A stretch of DNA of 16,324 bases from Pseudomonadota bacterium (GTDB taxonomy: Bacteria; Pseudomonadota; Gammaproteobacteria; Burkholderiales; Burkholderiaceae): contig JAJXUC010000084.1 of NCBI GenBank assembly GCA_021783435.1, positions 1 through 16,324 on the forward strand, in the 5' to 3' direction. Each line of letters opens with the position of its first letter. The stretch's first letter is position 1. The translations under genes were made by a program, and so were the position numbers. The notes beneath the pieces are model-generated. The model worked only from the letters and a program-made list of their open reading frames with translations, did no database searches and was not told the origin of the DNA. Shown piece by piece: positions 7,785-15,364 of this stretch.

Positions 7785-8938
7785 GTGGCAAGCCCGCTGC
7801 AGCCCTGGCCGTCCAGGGTCCGCAGCGGTTCGCCGAGCGCCTGATCGCCTGGCAGCGCGAGCACGGCCGTCACGATCTGCCATGGCAGGCAAGCAGCGAC
7901 CCCTACCGGGTGTGGCTGTCCGAGATCATGCTGCAGCAGACTCAGGTCGGCGTCGTCGTTGCGTATTACGCGCGGTTTCTCCAACGCTTCCCCTCGGTGC
8001 GGGAACTGGCCGCAGCCAGCCTCGACGAGGTCCTGGCGCTTTGGAGCGGGCTGGGCTATTACCGGCGCGCACGCCATCTGCACCAGTGCGCCCAACAGGT
8101 TTGCGCCCTGCACGGCGGCGAGTTTCCGCGCACGGCCGAGGCATTGCGGCAGCTTGCCGGCATCGGGCGCTCCACCGCGGCGGCCATCGCCGCCTTTTGC
8201 CATAGCGAGCGCGCCGCCATTCTCGACGGCAATGTCAAACGCGTGCTGAGCCGCGCCTACGCCATGCCGCAGCTGACCAGTGAAGCCGCGGCGCAGCGCG
8301 CACTTTGGTGTCTGGCGGAGGCCCTTGTGCCGGAACGCGACGTCGCGGCCTATACCCAGGGACTGATGGACCTGGGCGCCACCGTGTGCAAACCACGCCA
8401 TCCCGCATGCGGCCAATGCCCGTTCGGCGATGATTGCCAGGCTCGCAAGGCGGGACAGCCTGAAGGCGCCGGCGGCGCGGACACCATGGAGGCACGTCCG
8501 TTGGCTGCGGCCAGACGCAAACCGGCGGCGCCGAGGAGGACGCAGCGCTGGGTCCTGCTGTGGGCCGAGGATGCGCGGGCCGCGGCGCCAAGCATCTGGC
8601 TGGAACGGCGCGGAGCGGCAGGAATTTGGCCCGGGTTATGGTGCCTGCCGCAGTTCGACACGCACGAGCAGGCCCTGCACCATGCCGGCCTGCTGGGCAT
8701 CGTGCGGAATCACGACGCGCTGGCCTCCAGCACACATGCCCTGACCCACCTGGACCTGCAACTCTCCCCGCTTCGGGTGCGCCTCGATCCGCGACCGGCG
8801 GTGCATGAAGATGGCGGCGCGTGGTTCCCTCTGCGCGCCGCACTGGAACTCGGACTGCCCGCCCCGGTTCGCAGACTGCTGCAAGGCCATGGACACGGCA
8901 GCGATGCTGCCATCGCCCCGGTCAGCATGCAGCTTTAG
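7781..8938 (+). CDS. mutY: Adenine DNA glycosylase
   Basis: MutY removes adenine mispaired with 8-oxoguanine, completing the GO repair pathway with MutM. From the GTG start the product is 385 aa. WLSEIMLQQTQV carries the catalytic Glu (48). The helix-hairpin-helix LAGIGRSTAAAI is at 125-136, and ILDGNVKRVL carries the catalytic Asp (149). The 4Fe-4S cluster is intact: C203-x6-C210-x2-C213-x5-C219. The C-terminal ~140 residues form the NUDIX-like 8-oxoG recognition domain (IWPGLWCLPQF), linked by a basic Ala/Arg/Pro-rich segment near 235-260. The frame stays open further upstream within the dynamin gene, but only the GTG gives a normal N-terminus and a good ribosome site. It converges on the Lon-domain gene 46 nt downstream, with no clear terminator between. 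Confidence 0.96.
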   Translation: MSGKPAAALAVQGPQRFAERLIAWQREHGRHDLPWQASSDPYRVWLSEIMLQQTQVGVVVAYYARFLQRFPSVRELAAASLDEVLALWSGLGYYRRARHLHQCAQQVCALHGGEFPRTAEALRQLAGIGRSTAAAIAAFCHSERAAILDGNVKRVLSRAYAMPQLTSEAAAQRALWCLAEALVPERDVAAYTQGLMDLGATVCKPRHPACGQCPFGDDCQARKAGQPEGAGGADTMEARPLAAARRKPAAPRRTQRWVLLWAEDARAAAPSIWLERRGAAGIWPGLWCLPQFDTHEQALHHAGLLGIVRNHDALASSTHALTHLDLQLSPLRVRLDPRPAVHEDGGAWFPLRAALELGLPAPVRRLLQGHGHGSDAAIAPVSMQL

Positions 8939-8984
8939 CCACGCCCCGCGAATTGCCGGGCGTTCGTTCTCGCGGTGCCGACGC

Positions 8985-9617
8985 CTACGGCGCAGGCTGA
9001 TCGAGGCCGACGATACCGTGCTGACGCAAATAGCGATCCACCACCTCCAGCCGCTGCGTCCCGTCGGGCAGTTCCATCAGTCGCTGCCTGGCCTCATGGC
9101 CGATCGGCAGGATCTCGGCCCATCGATTGGCGACCCAACCGGGCGAATCCAGCCGGTACGGCGGCTGGAACGGTTGCTGGCGTTGGGCGGCGAGTGCGGC
9201 GATGGCCCGCCCCAGCGCCATCGCCGCAGCCGCATGGCGTGTCTCGAGCGGAGCCGGCGGATCGTCGGCCATGGCTTGCACGCGCCCCATTTCAAGCCCG
9301 AGTTCGACCGGCTCGTGACTGCGCAGAACGAACCGGCTCTCGCCCTTGCAGCGCACGTGCAGCAAACCAGGCTCCTGCATGTCGCAGTCCAGCACACGGG
9401 CGCTGCAGCCCACGGCCGCGAGGTCGAGGCACTGTGCCGCCTGGCGCACCTCGCTGCCCGAAAGAATCAGCACGACGCCGAAAGTGTCGCCGGTCTTCAG
9501 GCAACCGGTCATCAGGTCCATATAACGGGCCTCGAACACGCGCAGGCTCAGCAAACCTCCCGGGAACAAGACGCTGTGCAAGGGAAACAGCGGAAGGTCG
9601 TGCTCACCCTCCCTCAC
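8985..9617 (-). CDS. Lon substrate-binding (LON N-terminal) domain protein
   Basis: The 210-aa protein consists of a stand-alone LON domain resembling the N-terminal substrate-binding region of Lon protease, with no AAA+ or protease domain. The hallmark LPLFPLHSVLFPGGLLSLRVFE is near the N-terminus (shown in part: FPLHSVLFPGG, then RVFEARYMDL), followed by FGVVLI and blocks typical of these proteins. The function of such free-standing LON proteins is not settled; substrate recognition is inferred from the domain only. The GTG at 9617 overlaps the rapZ TGA as GTGA and begins V-R-E-G just before the domain. The frame is open to 9764 but that extension is Arg-rich antisense noise. It is the last gene of the presumed nadK-recN-rapZ operon. 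Confidence 0.88.
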   Translation of the reverse strand: MREGEHDLPLFPLHSVLFPGGLLSLRVFEARYMDLMTGCLKTGDTFGVVLILSGSEVRQAAQCLDLAAVGCSARVLDCDMQEPGLLHVRCKGESRFVLRSHEPVELGLEMGRVQAMADDPPAPLETRHAAAAMALGRAIAALAAQRQQPFQPPYRLDSPGWVANRWAEILPIGHEARQRLMELPDGTQRLEVVDRYLRQHGIVGLDQPAP

Positions 9618-10567
9618 GTTGCACCGCCGTGCGGGCGAGATGCTGCGCCGACGGTGGCCGAAGCATCGAGTTCGCGGTGTCGTACCAGCACGCCGCAGTC
9701 TCCGGCGAAACGTCTGCCGAGCTCCTCGGTCAGGAAAACCGAGCGATGCTGGCCGCCGGTACAACCCACAGCCACGACGACATAACTGCGCTGGTCTTCG
9801 GCCATGGCGGGCAGCCAGTTGCGCAAAAAACCGGCAATGTCTTCCAGCATGCGCATGACGGCTGGTTGGCTGCGGAGATAGTCTGCAACCGGAGCGTCAC
9901 GTCCGGTGAAGCCGCGCAGAGAGGGATCGTAGTGTGGGTTTGGCAGCATGCGGACGTCGAACACGAAGTCGGCGTCAAGCGCCACGCCGCGCTTGAAGGC
10001 GAACGACTCGAACAGCAGGGTCAGCTGCGCCGCGCCCACGCCCACGGCCTGCCGCACCCATGAACGCAACTGCGCCGGACGCAGGCCGCTGGTGTCGATG
10101 TGCAGACCCAGGCGCGCGACCGGGGCGAGCAGCTCGCGCTCGAGTTCGATGGCCTCGATGAGCGCCGGCGCCGAAAACGGCAGGGTTTGGTTCGGATCAG
10201 TGGATGCCAGCCCGCGCGCCGTGAGCGGGTGGGCGCGGCGCGTCTCGGAGAACCGCTGCACCAGCATGTCGGTGGCGCAGTCGAGGTAGATGAAATGCAG
10301 ATCGCAGCGCTGGCGCAGCCGTTGGGCCAGCGCGGGGAGTTGGCCGAGACCTTCCGCGCTACGCACATCCATCGCGATACCGACCCTGGTGTGCCCCGCC
10401 TGGGTGGCAACGACGAGCAGCTGGTCAACCAGTTGGGGCGGCAAGTTGTCCACGCAGTAATACCCGGCATCCTCCAGCGCATTGAGGGCGATCGACTTGC
10501 CCGAGCCTGACACCCCTGAGAGAAGCACCAACCGGATGCGCCGTGGCAGCGCCGTTGATTCGCTCAT
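9614..10567 (-). CDS. rapZ: RapZ / RNase adapter family nucleotide-binding protein
   Basis: RapZ in enteric bacteria is the adaptor that binds sRNAs GlmY and GlmZ and guides RNase E to GlmZ, tuning amino-sugar synthesis; outside enterics its partners are unclear. The protein is 317 aa (E. coli 284). Walker A is GVSGSGKS at 18-25, followed by LEDAGYYCVDNLPPQL, and AMDVRS matches the second nucleotide-binding region. The C-terminal hallmark GCTGGQHRSV is at 268-277. After RHREL the tail is DASATVGAASRPHGGAT rather than the Lys/Arg cluster used for RNA binding in E. coli, and an insert (STDPNQTLPFSAPA) lies mid-protein. The ATG at 10567 overlaps the recN stop (ATGA) and has GGAG 8 nt upstream. 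Betaproteobacteria often carry hprK beside rapZ; here recN takes that place. Confidence 0.95.
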   Translation of the reverse strand: MSESTALPRRIRLVLLSGVSGSGKSIALNALEDAGYYCVDNLPPQLVDQLLVVATQAGHTRVGIAMDVRSAEGLGQLPALAQRLRQRCDLHFIYLDCATDMLVQRFSETRRAHPLTARGLASTDPNQTLPFSAPALIEAIELERELLAPVARLGLHIDTSGLRPAQLRSWVRQAVGVGAAQLTLLFESFAFKRGVALDADFVFDVRMLPNPHYDPSLRGFTGRDAPVADYLRSQPAVMRMLEDIAGFLRNWLPAMAEDQRSYVVVAVGCTGGQHRSVFLTEELGRRFAGDCGVLVRHRELDASATVGAASRPHGGAT

Positions 10568-12234
10568 GACAAACGCTCCGTGGATAACGCCGATTCCAGC
10601 AGTTCGCGCGCATGCGCTCGCGCGACAGCCGATTCGGTGTCGCCGCCCAGCATGCGCGCAATCTCCATCACGCGCGCGCCGGCGTAGAGCGCCACGATAT
10701 GGCTTTGCGTGCCTCCACCCGCGCTTTGCTTGCTGACCTGGAGATGCCGGCTGGAACACGCCGCGACCTGGGCGAGGTGGGTGACCGCCAGAACCTGCCT
10801 GCCCTGCCCAAGGCCCGCCAGAAGCCGGCCTACGGTGTGGGCCACCGCCCCACCGATGCCGGCGTCGACCTCATCGAAAATCAATGTCCCCACGGGCTGC
10901 TGTGCGCTGGTGGTGGCCGCCAGGGCAAGCGCGATACGCGACAACTCCCCTCCCGAGGCGACACGCGACAGGGGCCGCAGCGCGGCGCCGGGGTGGCCGG
11001 CCACGAGCAGTTCGACGTCCTCCGCGCCCTGGGCCTGGACAGCAAGCAACGGCGACAAGGACACATCGAAACGTCCGCCCTTCATGCCCAGCTCCTGCAT
11101 CAGGACCTGCACGCCCTCGGCAAGCCTGGGCGCCGCAGCAACACGCAGTGCGCTCAGCCTCGCCGCCGCTTGCCGCAGGGTCTTGTCGGCGGCCATGACC
11201 TGACGCTCCAGCGCGGGCACGTCAACGCCCTGTTCCAGCGCGTCGAAACGCGCCTGCAAGCCATGCCACAAGGCATGCAACTCGGCGGGCTGGACGCGAT
11301 GACGACGCGCCAGCCCCATCCAGGCTGACAGGCGTGCATCGACCTCCGACAGCCGTTCGGGGTCGAGATCGGTCTGACGCAGCCGTGCTCCCAGTTCGTG
11401 GGTCAAATCCTGCATGATGGTTAGGACGGATTCGACCTGCTCGCACACCGACCCCAATGCCGGATCGATTTGGTTCGCGGCCTGCAGCGCCTGGCGCGCG
11501 CGGGCCAGCTGCCGGGCCGCGCCGGCCTCGTCGTCGTCCAGCAGGTTGGAAGCGGCCTGCAGTTGCTCGATGAGCTCCGCGGCATGCGTCAGCCTGTGAT
11601 GCTCAGCATTGAGCGGCTCCCACTCCTGCGGCTGCGGCGCCAGGCGCGCCAGCTCGGCGAGCTGCGCAGCGAGCTGCTCGCGCTCCTCGATCAGGCGCCC
11701 CGCATCGCCGCGCGCCGCGTCCAGCCTGTCGTTCAAATCCTTCCAGTGGCGCCAGGCCGCGGCGCAAGCCTGGCGCGCCTCGCCCGCGTGCGCATAGGCG
11801 TCGAGCAAGTCGCGCGCGGCGCCGCTGCGCCCCAGACTCTGCCATGCATGCTGGCCGTGAATGTCGACCAGCATGCTCCCGGCGGCACGCAACTGTGCGA
11901 GGGTGGCGGGGCTGCCGTTGATGAAACCGCGCGACCGCCCCTGTGCGTCGATCACACGGCGCAGCAATGCCGCGTCCTGGGCTTCGAATCCTTGCTCGTC
12001 GAGCCAGCCAGCCAGATCGCCCGGGACGTCGAATTCGGCGCTGATCTCGGCACGGCTGCTGCCAGGACGCAGCACATCCGCGTCGCCGCGCTCGCCCAAG
12101 GCGAGCTTGAGCGCGTCGATCAGGATCGATTTGCCGGCGCCGGTCTCTCCGGTCAATACGGTGAAGCCGGCGCCAAGCTCCAGCTCCATCTCGCTGACGA
12201 GCACGAAATCGCGAATGTGCAGGCGTCGCAGCAT
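10564..12234 (-). CDS. recN: DNA repair protein RecN (SMC-like ATPase)
   Basis: RecN is an SMC-related protein that acts at double-strand breaks, helping RecA-dependent repair. The 556-aa length equals the family norm (E. coli 553). Walker A is GETGAGKS (29-36), the ABC signature SGGELSR is at 427-433, and Walker B LIFDEVDAG is near 451-459. A long Ala/Leu/Arg/Gln-rich coiled coil separates the two ATPase halves. The ATG at 12234 follows the nadK stop by 7 nt, with GAGG (12243-12240) overlapping that stop as ribosome site. The recN TGA overlaps the rapZ ATG. E. coli recN is strongly LexA-controlled; I see no LexA box here because no space exists, so any SOS control would act at the nadK promoter or internally. 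Confidence 0.97.
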   Translation of the reverse strand: MLRRLHIRDFVLVSEMELELGAGFTVLTGETGAGKSILIDALKLALGERGDADVLRPGSSRAEISAEFDVPGDLAGWLDEQGFEAQDAALLRRVIDAQGRSRGFINGSPATLAQLRAAGSMLVDIHGQHAWQSLGRSGAARDLLDAYAHAGEARQACAAAWRHWKDLNDRLDAARGDAGRLIEEREQLAAQLAELARLAPQPQEWEPLNAEHHRLTHAAELIEQLQAASNLLDDDEAGAARQLARARQALQAANQIDPALGSVCEQVESVLTIMQDLTHELGARLRQTDLDPERLSEVDARLSAWMGLARRHRVQPAELHALWHGLQARFDALEQGVDVPALERQVMAADKTLRQAAARLSALRVAAAPRLAEGVQVLMQELGMKGGRFDVSLSPLLAVQAQGAEDVELLVAGHPGAALRPLSRVASGGELSRIALALAATTSAQQPVGTLIFDEVDAGIGGAVAHTVGRLLAGLGQGRQVLAVTHLAQVAACSSRHLQVSKQSAGGGTQSHIVALYAGARVMEIARMLGGDTESAVARAHARELLESALSTERLS

Positions 12235-12241
12235 GCGGACC

Positions 12242-13141
12242 TCAGGCCTCGGCGCCCAGGATCTCGTGCCAGTGCAGCTTCTTGCGCAGCGTGGCGAAAT
12301 AGCTCCAGCCCGGTGGATGCAGGAACACGGCGCGATGCGGCGCGGTGCGCAGTCTGATGCGATCCCCGCCCAGCAGATCGGCGAAATGCTGCATGTCGAA
12401 GTTCACGCCCACGTCTTTCTGCGACACGATTTCAATATCGATGTGCACCTGTTCGGGCAGGACGATGGGCCGGTTGGACAGCGTATGCGCCGCGATCGGC
12501 ACCAGCACCACGCCCGGGAGGCTCGGATGCAGGATGGGGCCGCCGGCCGACATGGCATAGGCGGTCGAGCCGGTCGGGGTGGCCACGATCAAGCCGTCGG
12601 CGCGCTGCACGTACATGAAGCGCCCGTCAACGTCCACCCGCAATTCGACCAGTCCCGTCGAGCCGCTGCGGTTGACCACCACGTCGTTGATGGCGATGCC
12701 GTCGTAGATGCGCTGGCCGTCGCGCAGGACTTCGCCGGCCAGCACGGCACGGTGTTCGCGTTCGAAATGCCCGGCCAGCATGGCCCCGAGCGCCTGATGC
12801 CACTCAGACTCGGCAATGTCGGTGATGAAGCCCAGGCGGCCGGAGTTGATGCCCATCAGCGGCACGCCGAAGGGCGCCAGCTGGCGCGCCGCGCCCAGCA
12901 TGGTCCCGTCTCCGCCAACCACCACCGCGACCCAGCCGCCATTTGCGGCGCGCGCGCCCACCTCGCCCAGGCTGAGGTCGGCGTAACCAGGCAGGTCGCA
13001 ATGGTGCGCAGTCTGCCGCTCCACGCTGACCTCCACCCCGTTCTCGGCCAGCCAGGCGCCGATTTCGGCCAGCGTGCGCCCCACTCCTGCCGCCTGGTGC
13101 TTGCCAATGAGGATGGCCTGATGAAAAACGGGAAAAGGCAT
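12242..13141 (-). CDS. nadK: NAD kinase
   Basis: NadK phosphorylates NAD to NADP using ATP (or polyphosphate in some species), setting the cell's NADPH pool. The protein is 299 aa, typical. GGDGT at 76-80 is the catalytic diacylglycerol-kinase-like motif; GINSGRLGFITDI (97-109), the NDVVVNR block and TPTGSTAYAMSAGGPI are family signatures. The ATG at 13141 matches homologue N-termini (short lead-in, then ILIGKHQ). A longer open frame to 13492 is antisense to hrcA and rejected. No good Shine-Dalgarno precedes the start. It is the first gene of the nadK-recN-rapZ-LON group and diverges from hrcA, a pairing common in beta- and gammaproteobacteria. Confidence 0.97.
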   Translation of the reverse strand: MPFPVFHQAILIGKHQAAGVGRTLAEIGAWLAENGVEVSVERQTAHHCDLPGYADLSLGEVGARAANGGWVAVVVGGDGTMLGAARQLAPFGVPLMGINSGRLGFITDIAESEWHQALGAMLAGHFEREHRAVLAGEVLRDGQRIYDGIAINDVVVNRSGSTGLVELRVDVDGRFMYVQRADGLIVATPTGSTAYAMSAGGPILHPSLPGVVLVPIAAHTLSNRPIVLPEQVHIDIEIVSQKDVGVNFDMQHFADLLGGDRIRLRTAPHRAVFLHPPGWSYFATLRKKLHWHEILGAEA

Positions 13142-13178
13142 GAGCGCTGTCAGGAAGTTGTGAACCGGGCGTTGTCGG

Positions 13179-13187
13179 ATTACATCA
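13179..13187 (-). promoter_or_regulatory. Possible extended -10 for nadK operon
   Basis: On the minus strand the sequence reads TGATGTAAT, an extended -10 (TG-n-TGTAAT, 5 of 6 to TATAAT), 37 nt before the nadK start. No convincing -35 is present 16-18 nt upstream, which is tolerated with an extended -10. It is the best candidate in the divergent region but remains weak. Confidence 0.35.
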
Positions 13188-13234
13188 CAGCCCCGCCATA
13201 CGCAGTGTCGGCAGTTGCGGGCCGCCGAACTGCC

Positions 13235-13240
13235 TAGAAT
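13235..13240 (+). promoter_or_regulatory. Candidate -10 of hrcA promoter
   Basis: TAGAAT (5 of 6 to the consensus) ends 9 nt before the hrcA ATG. A -35 at proper spacing is poor; the nearest TTGCGG is 14 nt away. If used, transcription would begin within a few bases of the ATG, giving a leaderless or nearly leaderless mRNA. I see no CIRCE operator (TTAGCACTC-N9-GAGTGCTAA) in this region, so autorepression is not supported by sequence. Confidence 0.4.
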
Positions 13241-13249
13241 CAGAGCACG

Positions 13250-14269
13250 ATGGATGAACGCGCCCGTGTCCTGCTCAAAACCCTGATCGAACGCTATATC
13301 GCCGACGGTCAGCCGGTGGGCTCGCGCACCCTGTCCAGGGCGTCGGGCCTCGAACTCTCGGCCGCCACGATTCGCAACGTCATGGCCGACCTGGAAGACA
13401 TGGGCCTGATCTCCAGCCCGCACACATCGGCCGGGCGCATCCCCACGCCGCGCGGCTATCGTCTTTTCGTCGACACCATGCTGACCGTGCATCCGGTTTC
13501 AGGCGTCAACGAACTCGAGCAAAGCTTCAAGTCCCAGCTCGCGACCGTGGAGCCGCAAAAGGTCATTGTGCAGGCGGCCCAGCTGATCTCCAGCTTGTCA
13601 CACTTCGTTGGCGTGGTGATGAGCCCGCGTCGCAATGCGGCGTTTCGGCACATCGAGTTCCTACGTCTGTCCGAACAGCGCATCCTGGTGATTTTGGTTG
13701 ACGAGAGCGGCGATGTGCAAAATCGCATCATCCTCTCCGACCAACCCTACACGCAAAACCAACTGATCGAAGCTGCCAACTACCTCAATGCCCACTACAG
13801 CGGCTTGGGTTTTGACCAGATTGGAACCCAATTGCGCGGGGAGGTCGAACACTTGCGCAGCGAAATCGTGACACTGATGCAAGCAGCCGTCCAAGCCGGT
13901 AGCCAAGCCGTCGCCGAGCAGCAGGAGCAAGTGGTGATCTCCGGTCAGCAGCACTTGCTCAAGGTCGATGATCTTTCCAACAACCTCACCAGTCTCCGCC
14001 GCTTGTTCGATCTATTCGAACAAAAATCGCACCTGCTCAAGCTGCTGGACGTGTCCGCGCGCGCCGAAGGCGTGCGCATCTACATCGGCGGCGAGAACGA
14101 GGTCGTCCCATTCGAGGAACTCTCCGTCATCACGTCGCCGTACGAGGTCGACGGCAAGGTGGTCGGCACGCTTGGCGTCGTCGGCCCGACCCGCATGGCT
14201 TACGACCGCATGATCCAGATCGTGGACATCACCGCCAAGCTGGTAGGTCACGCCCTGAGCCAGCGCTGA
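13250..14269 (+). CDS. hrcA: Heat-inducible transcription repressor HrcA
   Basis: HrcA represses chaperone genes (groESL, dnaK) by binding CIRCE operators and is kept active by GroEL. The 339-aa protein has the N-terminal winged helix-turn-helix ([11 protein letters not shown], then [17 protein letters not shown]) and the [20 protein letters not shown] block. It continues through the GAF-like central domain to the C-terminal IYIGGENE and [18 protein letters not shown] hallmarks. Start [13 protein letters not shown] matches homologues; only a weak purine stretch (CAGAG) precedes the ATG. In betaproteobacteria HrcA commonly coexists with sigma-32. No CIRCE and no chaperone gene lies within the window. 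It is followed by a structured intergenic repeat. Confidence 0.97.
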   Translation: MDERARVLLKTLIERYIADGQPVGSRTLSRASGLELSAATIRNVMADLEDMGLISSPHTSAGRIPTPRGYRLFVDTMLTVHPVSGVNELEQSFKSQLATVEPQKVIVQAAQLISSLSHFVGVVMSPRRNAAFRHIEFLRLSEQRILVILVDESGDVQNRIILSDQPYTQNQLIEAANYLNAHYSGLGFDQIGTQLRGEVEHLRSEIVTLMQAAVQAGSQAVAEQQEQVVISGQQHLLKVDDLSNNLTSLRRLFDLFEQKSHLLKLLDVSARAEGVRIYIGGENEVVPFEELSVITSPYEVDGKVVGTLGVVGPTRMAYDRMIQIVDITAKLVGHALSQR

Positions 14270-14303
14270 AGCGCAAGAGCAGCAAATCCGAGAGCGTACG
14301 GCC

Positions 14304-14378
14304 TCAAGGAAACGTCGGGCCGTCCCCAAGTTTCCTTGACCCCCACGGGGGGGACGGCGCGGCGCGCCGCCCCTGGGG
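14304..14378. repeat. Nested inverted repeats between convergent hrcA and fimT-like gene
   Basis: Several exact complementarities crowd this 112-nt gap. TCAAGGAAAC (14304-14313) pairs with GTTTCCTTGA (14330-14339). GCCGTCCCC (14319-14327) pairs with GGGGACGGC (14350-14358), and these two pairs interleave as a-b-a'-b'. CCCCC-AC-GGGGG can compete with the second. A 12-bp palindrome GCGGCGCGCCGC (14359-14370) and CCCC-T-GGGG follow. No U-tract follows any stem on either strand, so it is not a classical intrinsic terminator. It could act as a structural transcription end for both converging genes or be a copy of a dispersed extragenic repeat. Confidence 0.8.
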
Positions 14379-14381
14379 CAC

Positions 14382-14903
14382 TCAGCAGTTTGCGGCATCA
14401 AGCCTGACACGGCCCGTGCGTGACAAGACAATCTTGCGACCCTGCTGCCGTTCCGCGCACACGGTCAGCGTGCCCATCTGCAGCGCGCCCGTGGTCAGGC
14501 GCGGCCAGCCAAGCGATGAATACGACACATAGCGCGCCACTGGCTGATTTCCGGTGATGGACAGTGCCTCGAGGGCAGGTTGTACGTGCAGCAGGGCTTC
14601 ACCTGCGCCGCGCTGCGCATTCGCGTCCGGATCATGAAACACGATCCACCCACGATGCCAACCGCCTGTGGCACTGCAGGTATCACCATCGTCACTCACG
14701 CACACGGTCACACGCTCCCCGCGGAGCACGGCCTCGGAGCGCGCCAGATGCATGCTTCCCGACAAGGCATTGCTACCCGCACTCAGTCGATTGGCCTGCA
14801 CGATACTTTGATACGCCGGCAAAGCCAGTGTCAGGGAAAGCGCAACGATGGCCAGCGTCACCAGGATTTCGGCAAGGGTCAGTCCCGTTTGCGACTTGGC
14901 CAT
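14382..14903 (-). CDS. FimT/GspH-family minor pseudopilin
   Basis: The 173-aa protein has a class III prepilin leader, MAKSQTG, cleaved before LTLAEILVTLAIVALSL, with the essential Glu at mature position 5 and a hydrophobic helix. Position +1 is Leu, where Phe is usual. The globular part has two cysteine pairs likely forming disulfides (VCVSDDGDTC; C in LTVCAE with the terminal Cys) and the FimT-type W-x-x-GW-x-x-F-D block. Near the C-terminus is G164-R-V-R167, matching the GRxR DNA-binding motif described for FimT of Legionella and relatives in natural transformation. No other pilin or assembly genes are nearby, so it must rely on a pilus machine encoded elsewhere. It follows the universal stress gene by 16 nt and is probably cotranscribed. 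Confidence 0.85.
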   Translation of the reverse strand: MAKSQTGLTLAEILVTLAIVALSLTLALPAYQSIVQANRLSAGSNALSGSMHLARSEAVLRGERVTVCVSDDGDTCSATGGWHRGWIVFHDPDANAQRGAGEALLHVQPALEALSITGNQPVARYVSYSSLGWPRLTTGALQMGTLTVCAERQQGRKIVLSRTGRVRLDAANC

Positions 14904-14919
14904 GCCAGCCTCGGGGCAC

Positions 14920-15357
14920 TCAGCGCACGATCAACACAGGAACGCGGCAGGACGCCAGAACCTTCGTCGCGACAGAACCGAGCGCGACGCTGCCGAGCGC
15001 AGTATGCCCATGCGACCCCATGACGATGAGATCGCTTTGATGCTCCAGGGAAAATTCCACGATGCGCCTGGAAGCATCCCCGACCTGGCGATGCACGACC
15101 ACATCCAATCCAGCTGCCTGCAGCGCTACACGTGCTGGAGCAAGCACCAGTTCACTCTGTTCAGCGTAATAGCTGTCAAGCACGTCCCGCGACAAATAAG
15201 AACGCGCGAGAGCCGTGCCGACAGGCGGCTCAACATGCAACAGATCAACCCGTGGAGGCTCTCGCCACCAAGTCAATCGATCAAGAAGAAAATCCAAGGC
15301 CAGCTTCGTAAAGGCCGAACCATCGACAGGCAGAAGAAGGCGAGCGGGCTGTTCCAT
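14920..15357 (-). CDS. Universal stress protein, UspA family (ATP-binding type)
   Basis: A single 145-aa Usp domain. The N-terminal LLLPVDGS holds the nucleotide-contacting Asp (12). LLHVEPP marks the second strand, and the ATP-binding motif G-x2-G-x9-G-S is complete (GSHG at 114-117, GS at 127-128), followed by VATKVL and the terminal VPVLIVR strand. This type binds ATP, unlike E. coli UspA itself. Its precise stress role cannot be read from sequence. The ATG at 15357 lies only 7 nt after a strong sigma-70 -10 and has no Shine-Dalgarno, so the mRNA may be leaderless. The FimT-like gene follows after 16 nt. Confidence 0.93.
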   Translation of the reverse strand: MEQPARLLLPVDGSAFTKLALDFLLDRLTWWREPPRVDLLHVEPPVGTALARSYLSRDVLDSYYAEQSELVLAPARVALQAAGLDVVVHRQVGDASRRIVEFSLEHQSDLIVMGSHGHTALGSVALGSVATKVLASCRVPVLIVR

Positions 15358-15364
15358 GTGTCGG

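Noticed and set aside
8939..8984. Bidirectional terminator between mutY and the Lon-domain gene
   Set aside because: Only short imperfect complementarities and no T-tract on either strand.
9618..9764. N-terminal extension of the Lon-domain protein
   Set aside because: It is Arg-rich, overlaps rapZ in another frame, and the GTG with a GTGA overlap gives a proper LON domain start.
10568..10759. N-terminal extension of rapZ
   Set aside because: It overlaps the recN coding end in another frame, and the ATG at 10567 has a ribosome site and precedes the Walker A motif at normal distance.
13142..13249. CIRCE operator upstream of hrcA
   Set aside because: I looked for TTAGCACTC-N9-GAGTGCTAA or a close variant and found none.
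13142..13492. N-terminal extension of nadK
   Set aside because: It crosses the divergent promoter region and is antisense to the start of hrcA.
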